Shown here: positions 15,386 through 24,213 of the stretch, piece after piece
How positions within the stretch are numbered: position 1 is the first letter of the stretch
How the letters are laid out: the number at the start of each line of letters is the position of its first letter
NCBI GenBank assembly: GCA_006226375.1
Contig: SBHC01000038.1
Coordinates: 62,001-126,000 of the forward strand
DNA from: Deltaproteobacteria bacterium
GTDB taxonomy: Bacteria > Myxococcota_C > UBA6777
DNA length: 64,000 nt
Direction: 5' to 3'
The notes under the pieces: generated by a model
The model's database searches: none
What the model was told of the DNA's origin: nothing
What the model saw: the letters and a program-made list of their open reading frames with translations, nothing else
Position numbers and translations under genes: made by a program

Positions 15386-16636
15386 TTAAGCTTGGAGCCG
15401 TTTTTGGATGGCCTGGAGAAACGAGGTTTGTTGCTCTGAGGAGAGATGGGTCTGAAGCCTCGCCAACAAGGCTTCTACCTGTTCAGTCGGGAACTCTTTG
15501 AAGGAAAAGCCAAGGGCCTTTGCTTCTTGCTTGAGGAGTACTTTGGCAATGGGTCCAATGCAGCGCGCCAACTCTTCTTGAAGGGCCGTGCGAGCCGACT
15601 TGGAGAGCATGCCTGGGTTTTCTTGGGTGGGCTGTTGTGTATAGGCGAGGGTCGGGCTTGGTGTCGATGCCGGGCGGGATGCTGTTGCTCCCGATACCCC
15701 AAGCTGATACGACGTATAGGAGAGGGTTCCTGTGGGGCCTTTTGGCCCCATGTAGGTGCGGCACAGCCCTTGGAGTTCTTGCGCAAGGTGACCGCAGGTT
15801 GGGAAGCGGTGGTCGCGATTCTTCGCGGTCATTCGTTGAAGAAGCTGGCACACTTCGTCCGAGAGGTCTGGACGCCACTGCCGCGGATCTGGAAGGGGCT
15901 GTTTCACCTGATTCATGAGAACGGCCATGGGATCTTCATCTGTAAAGGGGTGTTGTCCCACAAGCATTTCAAACAAAACAATACCTAGCGAGTACATATC
16001 GCAACGTCCGTCGAGAGGCTGGGACACGATCTGTTCGGGCGCCATATAGGCTGGAGTGCCCAAGATTGAGCCGTCCACTGTGACTTCTTCCAGGCCTTGT
16101 GAGTGGGCGTCTCCGCGGGCCAGGCCGAAGTCTGTGATGCTCACATGGTTGTTGGCTGTGATCATCAAATTGTCAGGTTTGATATCGCGATGTATCACTC
16201 CGGCTTGATGCGCAGCATCCAGACCTTGTGCGACCTGCCAGGCGACTTCCAACGCAAAACCTACCGTATAACTGTTTTCACGGGCGAGGCGTTGGGTGAG
16301 CGTCTCTCCTTGTAGAAACTCCATCACAATGTAGAAGATTTGGTCGTCAGTGACCCCCGTATCAAACACTTGCACGATGTAGGGACTTCGCAAGCGCGCG
16401 ATCGCTTGGGCCTCTCGACGAAAGCGTCCAAGCGCACGCTGGGTGTCCATCTCTGTGGGGAGCATGACTTTAACAGCGACAGGTCGTTCCAGGGCCTTTT
16501 GGTGCCCCAGAAACACAGCCCCCATGGCTCCTCGGCCCAACTCTTTTTCAATGACAACCGTGCCTATTTCCCGACCTAGCATCTGCTCAAAAGTGGCTAT
16601 GTTCGGGTGGGGTTGTGAATGATGGCCCTGGCTCAT
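15386..16636 (-). CDS. Cytoplasmic Ser/Thr protein kinase (PknB-like)
   Basis: 416 residues, no transmembrane helix. The kinase domain spans residues ~25-290: glycine loop GRGAMGAVFLG, ATP lysine in VAVKVML, catalytic loop HRDIKPDN, DFGLARG, and TPAYMAPEQ. All catalytic residues are present, so an active kinase is expected. After a Pro/Thr-rich linker the last ~75 residues form a helical module (ELARCIGPIAKVLLKQEA) found at the end of other bacterial kinases. The start was fixed at the ATG at 16634-16636, with AGAAGGAA eight bases upstream. The adenylate cyclase gene follows and could be a target or partner; that is inference from position only. Confidence 0.92.
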   Translation of the reverse strand: MSQGHHSQPHPNIATFEQMLGREIGTVVIEKELGRGAMGAVFLGHQKALERPVAVKVMLPTEMDTQRALGRFRREAQAIARLRSPYIVQVFDTGVTDDQIFYIVMEFLQGETLTQRLARENSYTVGFALEVAWQVAQGLDAAHQAGVIHRDIKPDNLMITANNHVSITDFGLARGDAHSQGLEEVTVDGSILGTPAYMAPEQIVSQPLDGRCDMYSLGIVLFEMLVGQHPFTDEDPMAVLMNQVKQPLPDPRQWRPDLSDEVCQLLQRMTAKNRDHRFPTCGHLAQELQGLCRTYMGPKGPTGTLSYTSYQLGVSGATASRPASTPSPTLAYTQQPTQENPGMLSKSARTALQEELARCIGPIAKVLLKQEAKALGFSFKEFPTEQVEALLARLQTHLSSEQQTSFLQAIQKRLQA

Positions 16637-16918
16637 GAAAACTGTTCCTTCTGTGTCTCTGCAAAACGGTGAGCGCATAACCTGACGTCTATGCCGCTCT
16701 ATGGTTGTACGTTCCCACCTAACCCATTGGCAAGAGTTCTTATGCCCGTGGAGACAAACCGTTACATCGAATCACCGTGGATTCCAACGCGATGATTCTT
16801 CTTCGAGAGTCCAAGTCGTCGGAATTGTAGCTTGTTTGTTCCATTGTGGAAAAGGTGCTTGCGCTGGAGGTCATCGTCCTTAGATTGAGAGTCACAACCA
16901 CACAACGAGGAATAGACG

Positions 16919-17755
16919 ATGCCATTTACACTGATCAAAGGAACGTTTCATATCGAAGGGTACTCTCCGGATGGCGACTCCATTCGATTTATGGCCAGCG
17001 ACCCAAACTTGTGGAATGAGCTGAGTGGTCGCTCTGTGAAGCGGAATGCACGAGGTCATGCGCAGCTTCGGGTGGAAGCCATCGACACCTTGGAGACGCA
17101 CTACAACAGCGAACATCAGCCCATGGCGTTTGCAAAGCAAGCCACCGATGCGCTTCTCGCCGCACTTAACATCACCGATGTGGTGTGGAACGAAAACGGT
17201 ACACGTGTGGAGAGCGCCAACGATGGAACCGAAGGCTACATTCTGAGCCGCAAGACCGATAACAACGGACGACCCATTGCCTTCTTGTTTGCAGGGGCCA
17301 CCGATGAAGCGGATGGTTCTTCGCTGTTTATGGCGCCGGCCTTGTTGCAGCAAAGCATTAACTACAAACAACTTGCAGACGGTCTGGCGTATCCCACCTA
17401 CTACAAGGGTTTGTTCCATGACTTGCGCGATGCGATGACAGCTGCCACTGTGCAAGCCCGCAACAGCAACAAGGGACTCTGGGCTGTGGACAAAACTTCC
17501 ACAGGCTTTGAAGTGACAGGGCTCTCGTCGATTACCGACGAACACGTGATCCTGCCCAAGCTCTTTCGCCGTTTGGTCAAGTATCTGGAAAATGGCGGCA
17601 GTGTCTCAGGTTTTAAGGACTATCTCGCGGAAAGTCCCGAGCCGATTCTGGTCCTGGAAAGTGCGCACTTCACAAACTTTGACTCGGTCGTTCGCGTGGA
17701 AGGAAATACAGTGAAGTTGACGGTTCCTCCAGAAGGCATGGTCTTTCTATCTTAA
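16919..17755 (+). CDS. Staphylococcal nuclease-like (TNase fold) protein
   Basis: 278 residues without a signal peptide. The pattern GYSPDGDSIRFMA, LRVEAIDTLETHY, QPMAFAKQATDALLAAL, RPIAFLFAG and NSNKGLW follows the order of thermonuclease motifs: D-G-D-S/T, then R-L-x-x-I-D-x-x-E, then the alternating strands and the 'A-x-x-x-x-x-G-L-W' ending. The first Arg and the Asp of the metal site look conserved, but the usual second catalytic Glu and Arg are not obvious, so hydrolysis is uncertain. Residues ~210-278 form an extra C-terminal part of unknown role. GAGG is eight bases before the ATG. It is divergent from the kinase gene and convergent to the 7TM cyclase. Confidence 0.7.
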   Translation: MPFTLIKGTFHIEGYSPDGDSIRFMASDPNLWNELSGRSVKRNARGHAQLRVEAIDTLETHYNSEHQPMAFAKQATDALLAALNITDVVWNENGTRVESANDGTEGYILSRKTDNNGRPIAFLFAGATDEADGSSLFMAPALLQQSINYKQLADGLAYPTYYKGLFHDLRDAMTAATVQARNSNKGLWAVDKTSTGFEVTGLSSITDEHVILPKLFRRLVKYLENGGSVSGFKDYLAESPEPILVLESAHFTNFDSVVRVEGNTVKLTVPPEGMVFLS

Positions 17756-17797
17756 CCTGTCCTTTCCATCACTCACTCCTCTGTCGTGCACCTTCGC

Positions 17798-20700
17798 TTA
17801 AGCTTTTCCCATCAAGTCTCGGTAGGTTTCCTGGCTCAGAACGGAAGCCTGTGATTCCAACTCCAGCGCCTGGTTAAAGAGCTTCACGGCTTCTTGGGGC
17901 CGACCCTGGCTCTGTGCCAGCTCTCCTGCCAGCTCCAGGTAATGGGTGGTTTTGTTTGTATTCTCGGCTCGCTGCCAGTGGTGAATTAAGCGGTCGTAGT
18001 GAGGCTTGAGGTTGCTGCGGTGCTGTTTTTCGATGGCGCGTGCTACATCGCGGTGAAGCTGACGCCTCTGCGCAAACAACATGGAAGAGTATGCGACCTC
18101 TTGAAGAACAGGATCGAGGAATGTACTGGTTCGAGTTGGCGCGTTGTGTGCCGGAATGAGCAGCCGCATCCCTCTCAACGCTTGGATGTGTTGGAGAATC
18201 TTCTCCCTCTCTCCAGGCACCGGGTGCACCGTTTGTAGCAGGTCGTGGTCCACGTGGTCTCCAAGCAAGCTCGCTACCTTGAGCGTGAGTTGAAGGCCCG
18301 TGTCAAGATGATCCAGCAGGTCCTGGTCCCATCGTTTGGGGAGAATCGGGCGATAGATCGCAACGGACTCTTCCTTGCCTTTTACGCGGATCGGCTCCAA
18401 CGCTTCAAAGTCCAAAACGTCCTTGGCGGCCTCGTAGATCGTGGCGTCGCACAACATGTGCTCTTGGGCTGCGACCATCAGCCTCGCAGCGAGATTGGTT
18501 TGAGGGCCAACGGCTCCGTAAGTACGACGTAATGGGCTTCCATACGGACCGGCTCGCATGGCGCCCCGAGCCAGGCCCATTTGGACCTGAGTGATTCCAG
18601 CTAGCTCTTTGGGTCTTTGCTGCAGCCTCATCGCTGCCAGCACTGCTTGAGCCGCGTCGTTGGGCGCGTGAATGGGGGTTCCAAACACGGCGTAGAGATA
18701 GCTTCCTTTGTCACCTGTTGTTAGCTGGATTAAGGAGCCCTGGTAGCTTTCCAGTATACGCTGCACCCAGCGCACAAACGGATCGAGCTTTTCTTCGGCC
18801 TTGGGGTCATTTTCGTAGTCAATGCCATGGAACTTAAGGAACAAAGCTGAGACCGTACGAAGCTCTGACAAATAACTACTTTGACCATCCAAAACCTTGT
18901 TGTAGATGGTATTGAGGACCCATGGTTTGCATTGCTGATCGTTCCACGTCTCAGCTAAAATTGCTGGCCAGGGGCTAGGCTCTGGAGCGCTCGTCAGGGT
19001 GTCCAACACCCCAAAGCGCAGACCGTTTGTGTCTCGCCACTCTCTCACTGAGAGAAGATGGACGTTCTCTTGGGCAGTGTTTTCATCCAAAAGAATCTCA
19101 CCCGGTTGGGCCAGCGATTCGCCTTGGGCGAGTTGATCCAGCGCTGTTCCAACGATGGCCTCCATCAAGACAATCGCAGGGTCGCCGACCAACATGCGTC
19201 GAACCGAGCCGCGGACCATCGCGATCTTGATGTGGAGCGATAGCTTTGTGCCTGCTGATGTTTGGATCGATGCAAACGGATGCATCGCCTCTTGCATCGC
19301 AAAGGCCGAATGAATCGCTCGTTGCTCTGGAGCCATCACAAACGTAGCGGCGGCAGGGTACCAACACGTGATGGCGTCGCCGCTGAAGTAGATGACGCAA
19401 CCCCCGTATTGATGGACTTCTGCGATCAGCGACTCGTACACGCGGTTGATCTGTCGAATGAGCTCCTCAACGCCTCGTTCGCGACCAAGCTCTTGGGTGA
19501 GAGATTCGGTCATGGGAGTGAAGCCCGATATGTCGGCAAACAAGACGACGCCTTCAGAGGTCTTTGGGAGTTCTGTGTTTGTGGAGAGAGCCAGACGTCG
19601 ATCGATGGGAACGTAGGAAGCCACAGACTCTAGCTCCCCTTTCTCACGCTCTTGCCGATCCAGAGAGACTTGGGAGAGGTAGCGTTTCAGGCGTTCGCTA
19701 CGGGCGTAAAGCTCTTCGGCCATACGCTGAAAACGGATGGCGAGAAGAACGGATTGGCAAAAGATGAAGGTAAACAACGCTACCGGGCTAATGCTTGGTG
19801 TTTGGAGGACTCCCCATGCCCTTAAAATGTCATTGAGCCCTGCGAACAACAAAAACATACCACCCCAAAAGAGCAGCCAGGCTAGCTCACGTTTTTTGCG
19901 CAGGGCGATCCAAAGCAACCAAGCGACGACGACAATATAGAAGAGGCTATAGAGTTGGTAGCCTCGCAACAGATGGAAGCCTATCTGGTAAGGAAGTAAC
20001 AGCGTAAGTACTGTTGCAATGCCGGCCAGCCAGATTACGATGCGGCCAATCCACCGGGGAAAGTCGTGGGGGTACACATGTTGGAGGTAGAGATAGAAGA
20101 AAGGGAGTTGAATGTAATAGCTCGTACATTCCACTCGAATTAAGACCTCCCAGGGAAGGTCTGGGAGCATCTTCATTAACAAGATGCTATCAGTGGATAG
20201 CTGCAAAAAGCCCATGAAAATGCAAGACAGAGACAGACACAGCAGAGGAAATTCACCCCGCCGATAAAAGAAGAGAATCAGATGGTACAATGCCATCGCA
20301 AACAAGCAGCCCATCAACAACACTTCCAGCAACAGGTGGCTGTCGCGCTGGCTGTTGATTTGCTGGGCCGTTCCTAGCCGAATGCTGTGTCGAAACCCTC
20401 CTTGCGGGTGAGAAAAGTTGGCGATCTGCAACGTTAGAGTTGCCGTTCGTTGTTGCGCAAAAAACTCTTTGACCTGAGGACGGTACTCGGGTCGGTACGA
20501 CTCCGGTTGGGCGGCAACCCGGCCGTTTGTGGCCAGGACCTGGTTGTTGAGCCAAAGCTTGTAGGCTGTGCGTTGGTATCCAAGCTGAAGTCCATACAGC
20601 TGGTGTTTCTTGGGTAGAAGTACCCGCAGTTGGTACGTGGCGTAGCCCTCTCCAGGGAGAGCCTTCTTCTTGATGCGAAGCTGCGACCATTGGTGCGGCA

Positions 20701-20950
20701 CGTTCTGCCATTGAGGGGAGTGGGTCTGGAGTCGTATGTCCTGAGGGGTGAGGAGTCGATGCCAATGCATGGCCCAGGTGCCATCAAGGGAGACTGCTCC
20801 TTGTTTGGCAAAGCTCCACTGGCTAAGGTCAAGGACCCCTTGCTGGATCCTTGGTTGTGTTGAAGGCGTACGCTGAGACTGACAGCCGAAGAAGGCCATT
20901 CCTGCAAGCCAAAACACCAAAACTGGGAGCCAACGGTTGAGCCGCACCAT
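17798..20950 (-). CDS. 7TM-DISM receptor with tandem class III cyclase domains and a STAND-type winged-helix/TPR tail
   Basis: 1050 residues. After a signal-like segment near residues 5-24 comes a carbohydrate-binding-like sensor (~30-190), seven hydrophobic segments (~200-400, 7TM-DISM type), then two cyclase homology domains. The first keeps the metal Asp residues (VVLFADISGFTPM and IYFSGDAITCW) but lacks the Asn/Arg motif. The second has FLKFHGI in place of the first Asp but keeps TYGAVGPQTNLAARLM. Together they would make one complete active site, as in soluble mammalian adenylate cyclase. The tail (LTLKVASLLGDH, DPVLQEVAYSSMLFAQRR, then TPR-like repeats) is the part normally found after a STAND ATPase in cyclase/AAA proteins, but no P-loop is present. 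The start at 20948-20950 has AAAGGAA upstream. Confidence 0.85.
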   Translation of the reverse strand: MVRLNRWLPVLVFWLAGMAFFGCQSQRTPSTQPRIQQGVLDLSQWSFAKQGAVSLDGTWAMHWHRLLTPQDIRLQTHSPQWQNVPHQWSQLRIKKKALPGEGYATYQLRVLLPKKHQLYGLQLGYQRTAYKLWLNNQVLATNGRVAAQPESYRPEYRPQVKEFFAQQRTATLTLQIANFSHPQGGFRHSIRLGTAQQINSQRDSHLLLEVLLMGCLFAMALYHLILFFYRRGEFPLLCLSLSCIFMGFLQLSTDSILLMKMLPDLPWEVLIRVECTSYYIQLPFFYLYLQHVYPHDFPRWIGRIVIWLAGIATVLTLLLPYQIGFHLLRGYQLYSLFYIVVVAWLLWIALRKKRELAWLLFWGGMFLLFAGLNDILRAWGVLQTPSISPVALFTFIFCQSVLLAIRFQRMAEELYARSERLKRYLSQVSLDRQEREKGELESVASYVPIDRRLALSTNTELPKTSEGVVLFADISGFTPMTESLTQELGRERGVEELIRQINRVYESLIAEVHQYGGCVIYFSGDAITCWYPAAATFVMAPEQRAIHSAFAMQEAMHPFASIQTSAGTKLSLHIKIAMVRGSVRRMLVGDPAIVLMEAIVGTALDQLAQGESLAQPGEILLDENTAQENVHLLSVREWRDTNGLRFGVLDTLTSAPEPSPWPAILAETWNDQQCKPWVLNTIYNKVLDGQSSYLSELRTVSALFLKFHGIDYENDPKAEEKLDPFVRWVQRILESYQGSLIQLTTGDKGSYLYAVFGTPIHAPNDAAQAVLAAMRLQQRPKELAGITQVQMGLARGAMRAGPYGSPLRRTYGAVGPQTNLAARLMVAAQEHMLCDATIYEAAKDVLDFEALEPIRVKGKEESVAIYRPILPKRWDQDLLDHLDTGLQLTLKVASLLGDHVDHDLLQTVHPVPGEREKILQHIQALRGMRLLIPAHNAPTRTSTFLDPVLQEVAYSSMLFAQRRQLHRDVARAIEKQHRSNLKPHYDRLIHHWQRAENTNKTTHYLELAGELAQSQGRPQEAVKLFNQALELESQASVLSQETYRDLMGKA

Positions 20951-21198
20951 GTTGTGTGGGTTCCTTTGGGGTGACCACCAAGAAGGACGAAGTCGTTCAT
21001 TCTTCCTACCACAATCCGCACAGGTAGGGAAATCCATAGACCCACTCCATCCTACCCAACCCTACCAAAGTAGGGGTACCTTTTGGTGGGCTCTTTTCAA
21101 AACAGTACTTTTGTGTCTGTTGTCCGAACCTGCCTCTTTGTAAATTGATACCAGATTCTGGATGTGACTTTTGATTCCAAACTTAAAGGAGAGCAGAA

Positions 21199-22155
21199 AT
21201 GAAAGCCATTGTTCAATCCAAATACGGAAACGCTGATGCTTTGCAACTGAAGGAAACGGACAAGCCTATTCCTGGAGCCAACGATGTCGTGATCAAAGTC
21301 CACGCCACAGCGTTGCACATTGGCGACTACTATACGATGCTGGGAAGCCCGTTTCTTCTGCGCCTGATGATGGGATTCTTTCGTCCCAAGTTTGGTCCAG
21401 GGACCGATGTTGCAGGGGTTGTGGAGTCTGTAGGGGCGAACGTAACCCAGTGGAAGCCTGGCGACGCTGTGTTTGGTTGGTGCAAAGGCGGTTTTGCTGA
21501 GTACGCTTGTGCCGATGCAAGCCAGTTTGCCCGCAAGCCTGAGCATCTCTCGTTTGAGCAGGCGTCTTCCCTTGTGACGTCAGCCTTGACCGCCCTCGAA
21601 GCTGTACGAGGGCAAGGCAAAGTGAAACCGGGTCACAACGTTTTGGTGAACGGAGCTTCCGGAGGAGTGGGTCCTTTTGTGGTCCAAATCGCCAAATCGT
21701 ATGGAGCGACGGTGACCGCTGTGTGTAGCACTCGAAATGTCGAAAGGGCAGTCGCGATGGGTGCAGATGTTGTCGTTGATTACACCCAAGAAGACTTTAC
21801 GCAACGAAACGAAACCTACGATTGCATCCTGGATGTTGCAGGGAGCCGCTCCCTGAAAGAATACCGTCGTGTGCTCAAGCCGACTGGAGTGGTGATTCCA
21901 ATTGGAGGCTCTCCCAACCTCCTGCGGGTTTTGGGGATTGCCATCAAGTCGATGTTTTCCAAACACCAGGGGGCTCCCTTTGTCTCTATGCCCAACACCG
22001 AAGACCTGAACACCATGCAAGAACTCGCGGAGTCCCGTGTGGTCCAGCCCTTTGTTGAAGAATGCTACTCCCTGGAACGTACAGCAGACGCGTACCGTTA
22101 CATCGGAGAAGGCCACGCACGCGGCAAGATCGTTGTGCAGCCTGCGCGTTCCTAA
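21199..22155 (+). CDS. MDR-family NAD(P)H-dependent alcohol dehydrogenase/quinone reductase-like
   Basis: 318 residues, the usual length for zinc-free medium-chain reductases. GTDVAGVVESVGANV and GDAVFGWCKGGFAEYA are the substrate-domain motifs. The nucleotide-binding fold is marked by NVLVNGASGGVGPFVVQIAK (NADPH-binding A-x-x-G-G-V-G). There are no zinc-binding Cys/His clusters, so the protein should be a quinone or enoyl reductase-like member. The ATG follows an AAAGGAGAGC site. It is convergent with the Glu-rich protein gene (21 bases apart). Substrate not known. Confidence 0.9.
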   Translation: MKAIVQSKYGNADALQLKETDKPIPGANDVVIKVHATALHIGDYYTMLGSPFLLRLMMGFFRPKFGPGTDVAGVVESVGANVTQWKPGDAVFGWCKGGFAEYACADASQFARKPEHLSFEQASSLVTSALTALEAVRGQGKVKPGHNVLVNGASGGVGPFVVQIAKSYGATVTAVCSTRNVERAVAMGADVVVDYTQEDFTQRNETYDCILDVAGSRSLKEYRRVLKPTGVVIPIGGSPNLLRVLGIAIKSMFSKHQGAPFVSMPNTEDLNTMQELAESRVVQPFVEECYSLERTADAYRYIGEGHARGKIVVQPARS

Positions 22156-22176
22156 AGAACAGGGAGGGCGCTCCTC

Positions 22177-23430
22177 TCAGGTCTTCAACGTGGCTGGTGT
22201 GTTTGGGTGGCGCAGGATTGCGTTTTGAAGGGAGGCGTTGCGTCGAACCATCGGCTGTTTGTGTAGATGGATCAGGAGGCGAGGCGGGGTCGCTGGGAAG
22301 TTGGCGAGGTTGCGAAGTAACATGGTGGAGTTGATCGCCCGACGGCAGAGCAGCGTCACCACCTGGTCACCCAGTCCAACGCCAACCAATCGACGGAGAC
22401 ATCGTCCGTCTGTATTGAGAATCAGCCCCACTTTTTCTTCCGCCGTGGAGGTTTGGAACTTTCCACGAAATAGCTCGCGAATGATGCCCTTCACACGCTG
22501 AGTCATCTCATGACTGTTGGTCATGTTGTAGACCTGCAACAGGGGCTTCATTTGTATCACTCGTTGCAGGATGTTGTTTGGAACCTGAGGGTTTTTGAAC
22601 AGGCCTCGCTGGACCCCAGTGTCTCGCAAGAACGCTCGGTTTCGACAAAGCTGCTCTAGCCCCGCGGCCGAGCGGTGGTTGGCTGCGATCAGGCGGGCGT
22701 GAGGCAAGCCCAGGTTTACGTTCTCCAGCACATAACGGATGACCTCAGGGAGCGGGTCAAAGCAAAATGCCATAAGGTAGTTGGCGTCGGCTGTTTGGGC
22801 TCTCGCCGCGCGCTGTGCCGGCGGCAACGGTCGGATGTTTTTGGCGTAGACTTCGCGAAAATTGAGCGACCTCTCCCAGTCCTTTTGGTTTTTGGGAGAG
22901 ACGTCCTCTTCTTCCAATGCTTCTTCTGCTTCTTCCGCCAAATCTTCGGATGGCTCTTCCGTTTCCTCTGCCAGGGTCTCGTATGGTTCTTCCGTTTCTT
23001 CTCTCGTGATTTCTTCTCTTCGAATCTCTTCCCTTGTCACTTCTTCCACAGCATCAGCTTTTGACTCCAAGGCGGTCTCTTCGTTCTCTGCAATGTCGCC
23101 TTTCGGTTCTTCCACTGGATCGTGTACGACTTCCCTATCGCTTGCAGGAGGGGAGGGTGGCTCTTCACTCTCTGTCTCTTCTTGGTGCCCCTCGGTTTGG
23201 AACGCATAGTACTTCCATTCGGGTGGGACTGTGTCGAGAACGATTGTTCCCTCATGAATGAGATACAGCAGGGTCTCTGCCACATGTTCGAGGGACATTC
23301 CTGCAATCTTGCTCAAATTGCGAATCGAAAGCTTGCCGTTTATCTTGGAAAAGAGGAAACGTTCTTCCTGCGAGAGTTCGAGACTTTCGATGTCAGCCGT
23401 CGGTTTGGTCTGAGGAATCCAGTCGTTCAT
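22177..23430 (-). CDS. Glu-rich protein with N-terminal winged-helix-like and C-terminal helical-repeat regions
   Basis: About 417 residues. Residues ~18-65 (EERFLFSKINGKLSIRNLSK, then IAGMSLEHVAETLLYLIHEG) look like the winged-helix part of DUF4388/PATAN-type proteins seen with bacterial signalling systems. Residues ~85-185 are a highly acidic low-complexity linker rich in EE, REE and EET repeats. Residues ~200-417 are Leu/Arg-rich with repeats such as NRAFLRDTGVQRGLFKNPQ and ILRHPNTP, like leucine-rich-variant (HEAT-like) repeats. It has no signal peptide or membrane segment. The start at 23428-23430 is the best of several in-frame ATGs; upstream ATGs would collide with the divergent SixA promoter. 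A scaffold or regulator is likely, but no reaction can be given. Confidence 0.65.
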   Translation of the reverse strand: MNDWIPQTKPTADIESLELSQEERFLFSKINGKLSIRNLSKIAGMSLEHVAETLLYLIHEGTIVLDTVPPEWKYYAFQTEGHQEETESEEPPSPPASDREVVHDPVEEPKGDIAENEETALESKADAVEEVTREEIRREEITREETEEPYETLAEETEEPSEDLAEEAEEALEEEDVSPKNQKDWERSLNFREVYAKNIRPLPPAQRAARAQTADANYLMAFCFDPLPEVIRYVLENVNLGLPHARLIAANHRSAAGLEQLCRNRAFLRDTGVQRGLFKNPQVPNNILQRVIQMKPLLQVYNMTNSHEMTQRVKGIIRELFRGKFQTSTAEEKVGLILNTDGRCLRRLVGVGLGDQVVTLLCRRAINSTMLLRNLANFPATPPRLLIHLHKQPMVRRNASLQNAILRHPNTPATLKT

Positions 23431-23651
23431 GGGCTCCGTTTGTTCCCTTTTCTTCGCGTTTTTTGCCTTTCGTCGGGCTTTCTCTATTCTTTGTTGTGAA
23501 CTCCAAAGGGGGGAAGAACATTCCCTCGCAACGTACCGGCTCGTGCTTGGGCCTGCAAGCATTGGAAAGATGATAGGTGAGTTTTTGCGGAACATCGGGT
23601 ACAATGCTTGCGTTGGTGTGTTCTCTTTCTCATATCCCAAGGAATGGCAGA

Positions 23652-24155
23652 ATGAAGATCCTGATTGTGCGTCATGCACCAGCCAAGAATCGATTGAAGT
23701 GGGCTGAAAGTGGGGGCATAGAGACACAGCGTCCCTTGACCAAAAAAGGGGTCAAGAAGATGCAGCAAGCTGTCAAAGGTTTGCACAAGATGGTCGAACA
23801 TGTGGATGTTATCTTAAGCAGCACATTAGAACGTTCGATTCACACCGCCACCCTTCTGTGTGAGCAATTTGGGTTGCAAGGGATCCAGAAAAGTTCATTC
23901 CTTGAGCCTGGAGTTCACCCCCAAGATCTGTTGGAGCATCTCCGCGCGTACTCCGAAGACGATACCGTCGTGCTTGTCGGTCATGAGCCTGACCTTTCAG
24001 AGCTAACGTGCTTTTTGACCGCTGGGGAAGCATCGAAACCATTCTTGTACTTTCGCAAAGGGGGAGCGGCTCTGCTGGAGTGCGAAGGCCTGCCTTTTCC
24101 CGGTCGTTGTTCCCTGACATGGTTTGTGACCCGTGAGATGTTAGAAGCTTATTGA
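23652..24155 (+). CDS. sixA: Phosphohistidine phosphatase SixA-like
   Basis: 167 residues of the histidine phosphatase superfamily. The catalytic RHG-type motif is present as VRHAPAKN at residues 6-13 (the His that takes the phosphate), and the second His is in VLVGHEPDLSEL. Together with the short length and the RHA rather than RHG form, this is typical of SixA, which removes phosphate from His-containing phosphotransfer domains. AAGGAA lies seven bases before the ATG at 23652. The gene stands immediately before the Ppx/GppA gene (58 bases), a common pairing in bacteria, suggesting a phosphate-related operon. Confidence 0.88.
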   Translation: MKILIVRHAPAKNRLKWAESGGIETQRPLTKKGVKKMQQAVKGLHKMVEHVDVILSSTLERSIHTATLLCEQFGLQGIQKSSFLEPGVHPQDLLEHLRAYSEDDTVVLVGHEPDLSELTCFLTAGEASKPFLYFRKGGAALLECEGLPFPGRCSLTWFVTREMLEAY

Positions 24156-24213
24156 TTGTGTTGTCTCGCTCTTCTTGTTTTGTCGGATCTGTCTTTCCTT
24201 TGTAGGATGCGCC

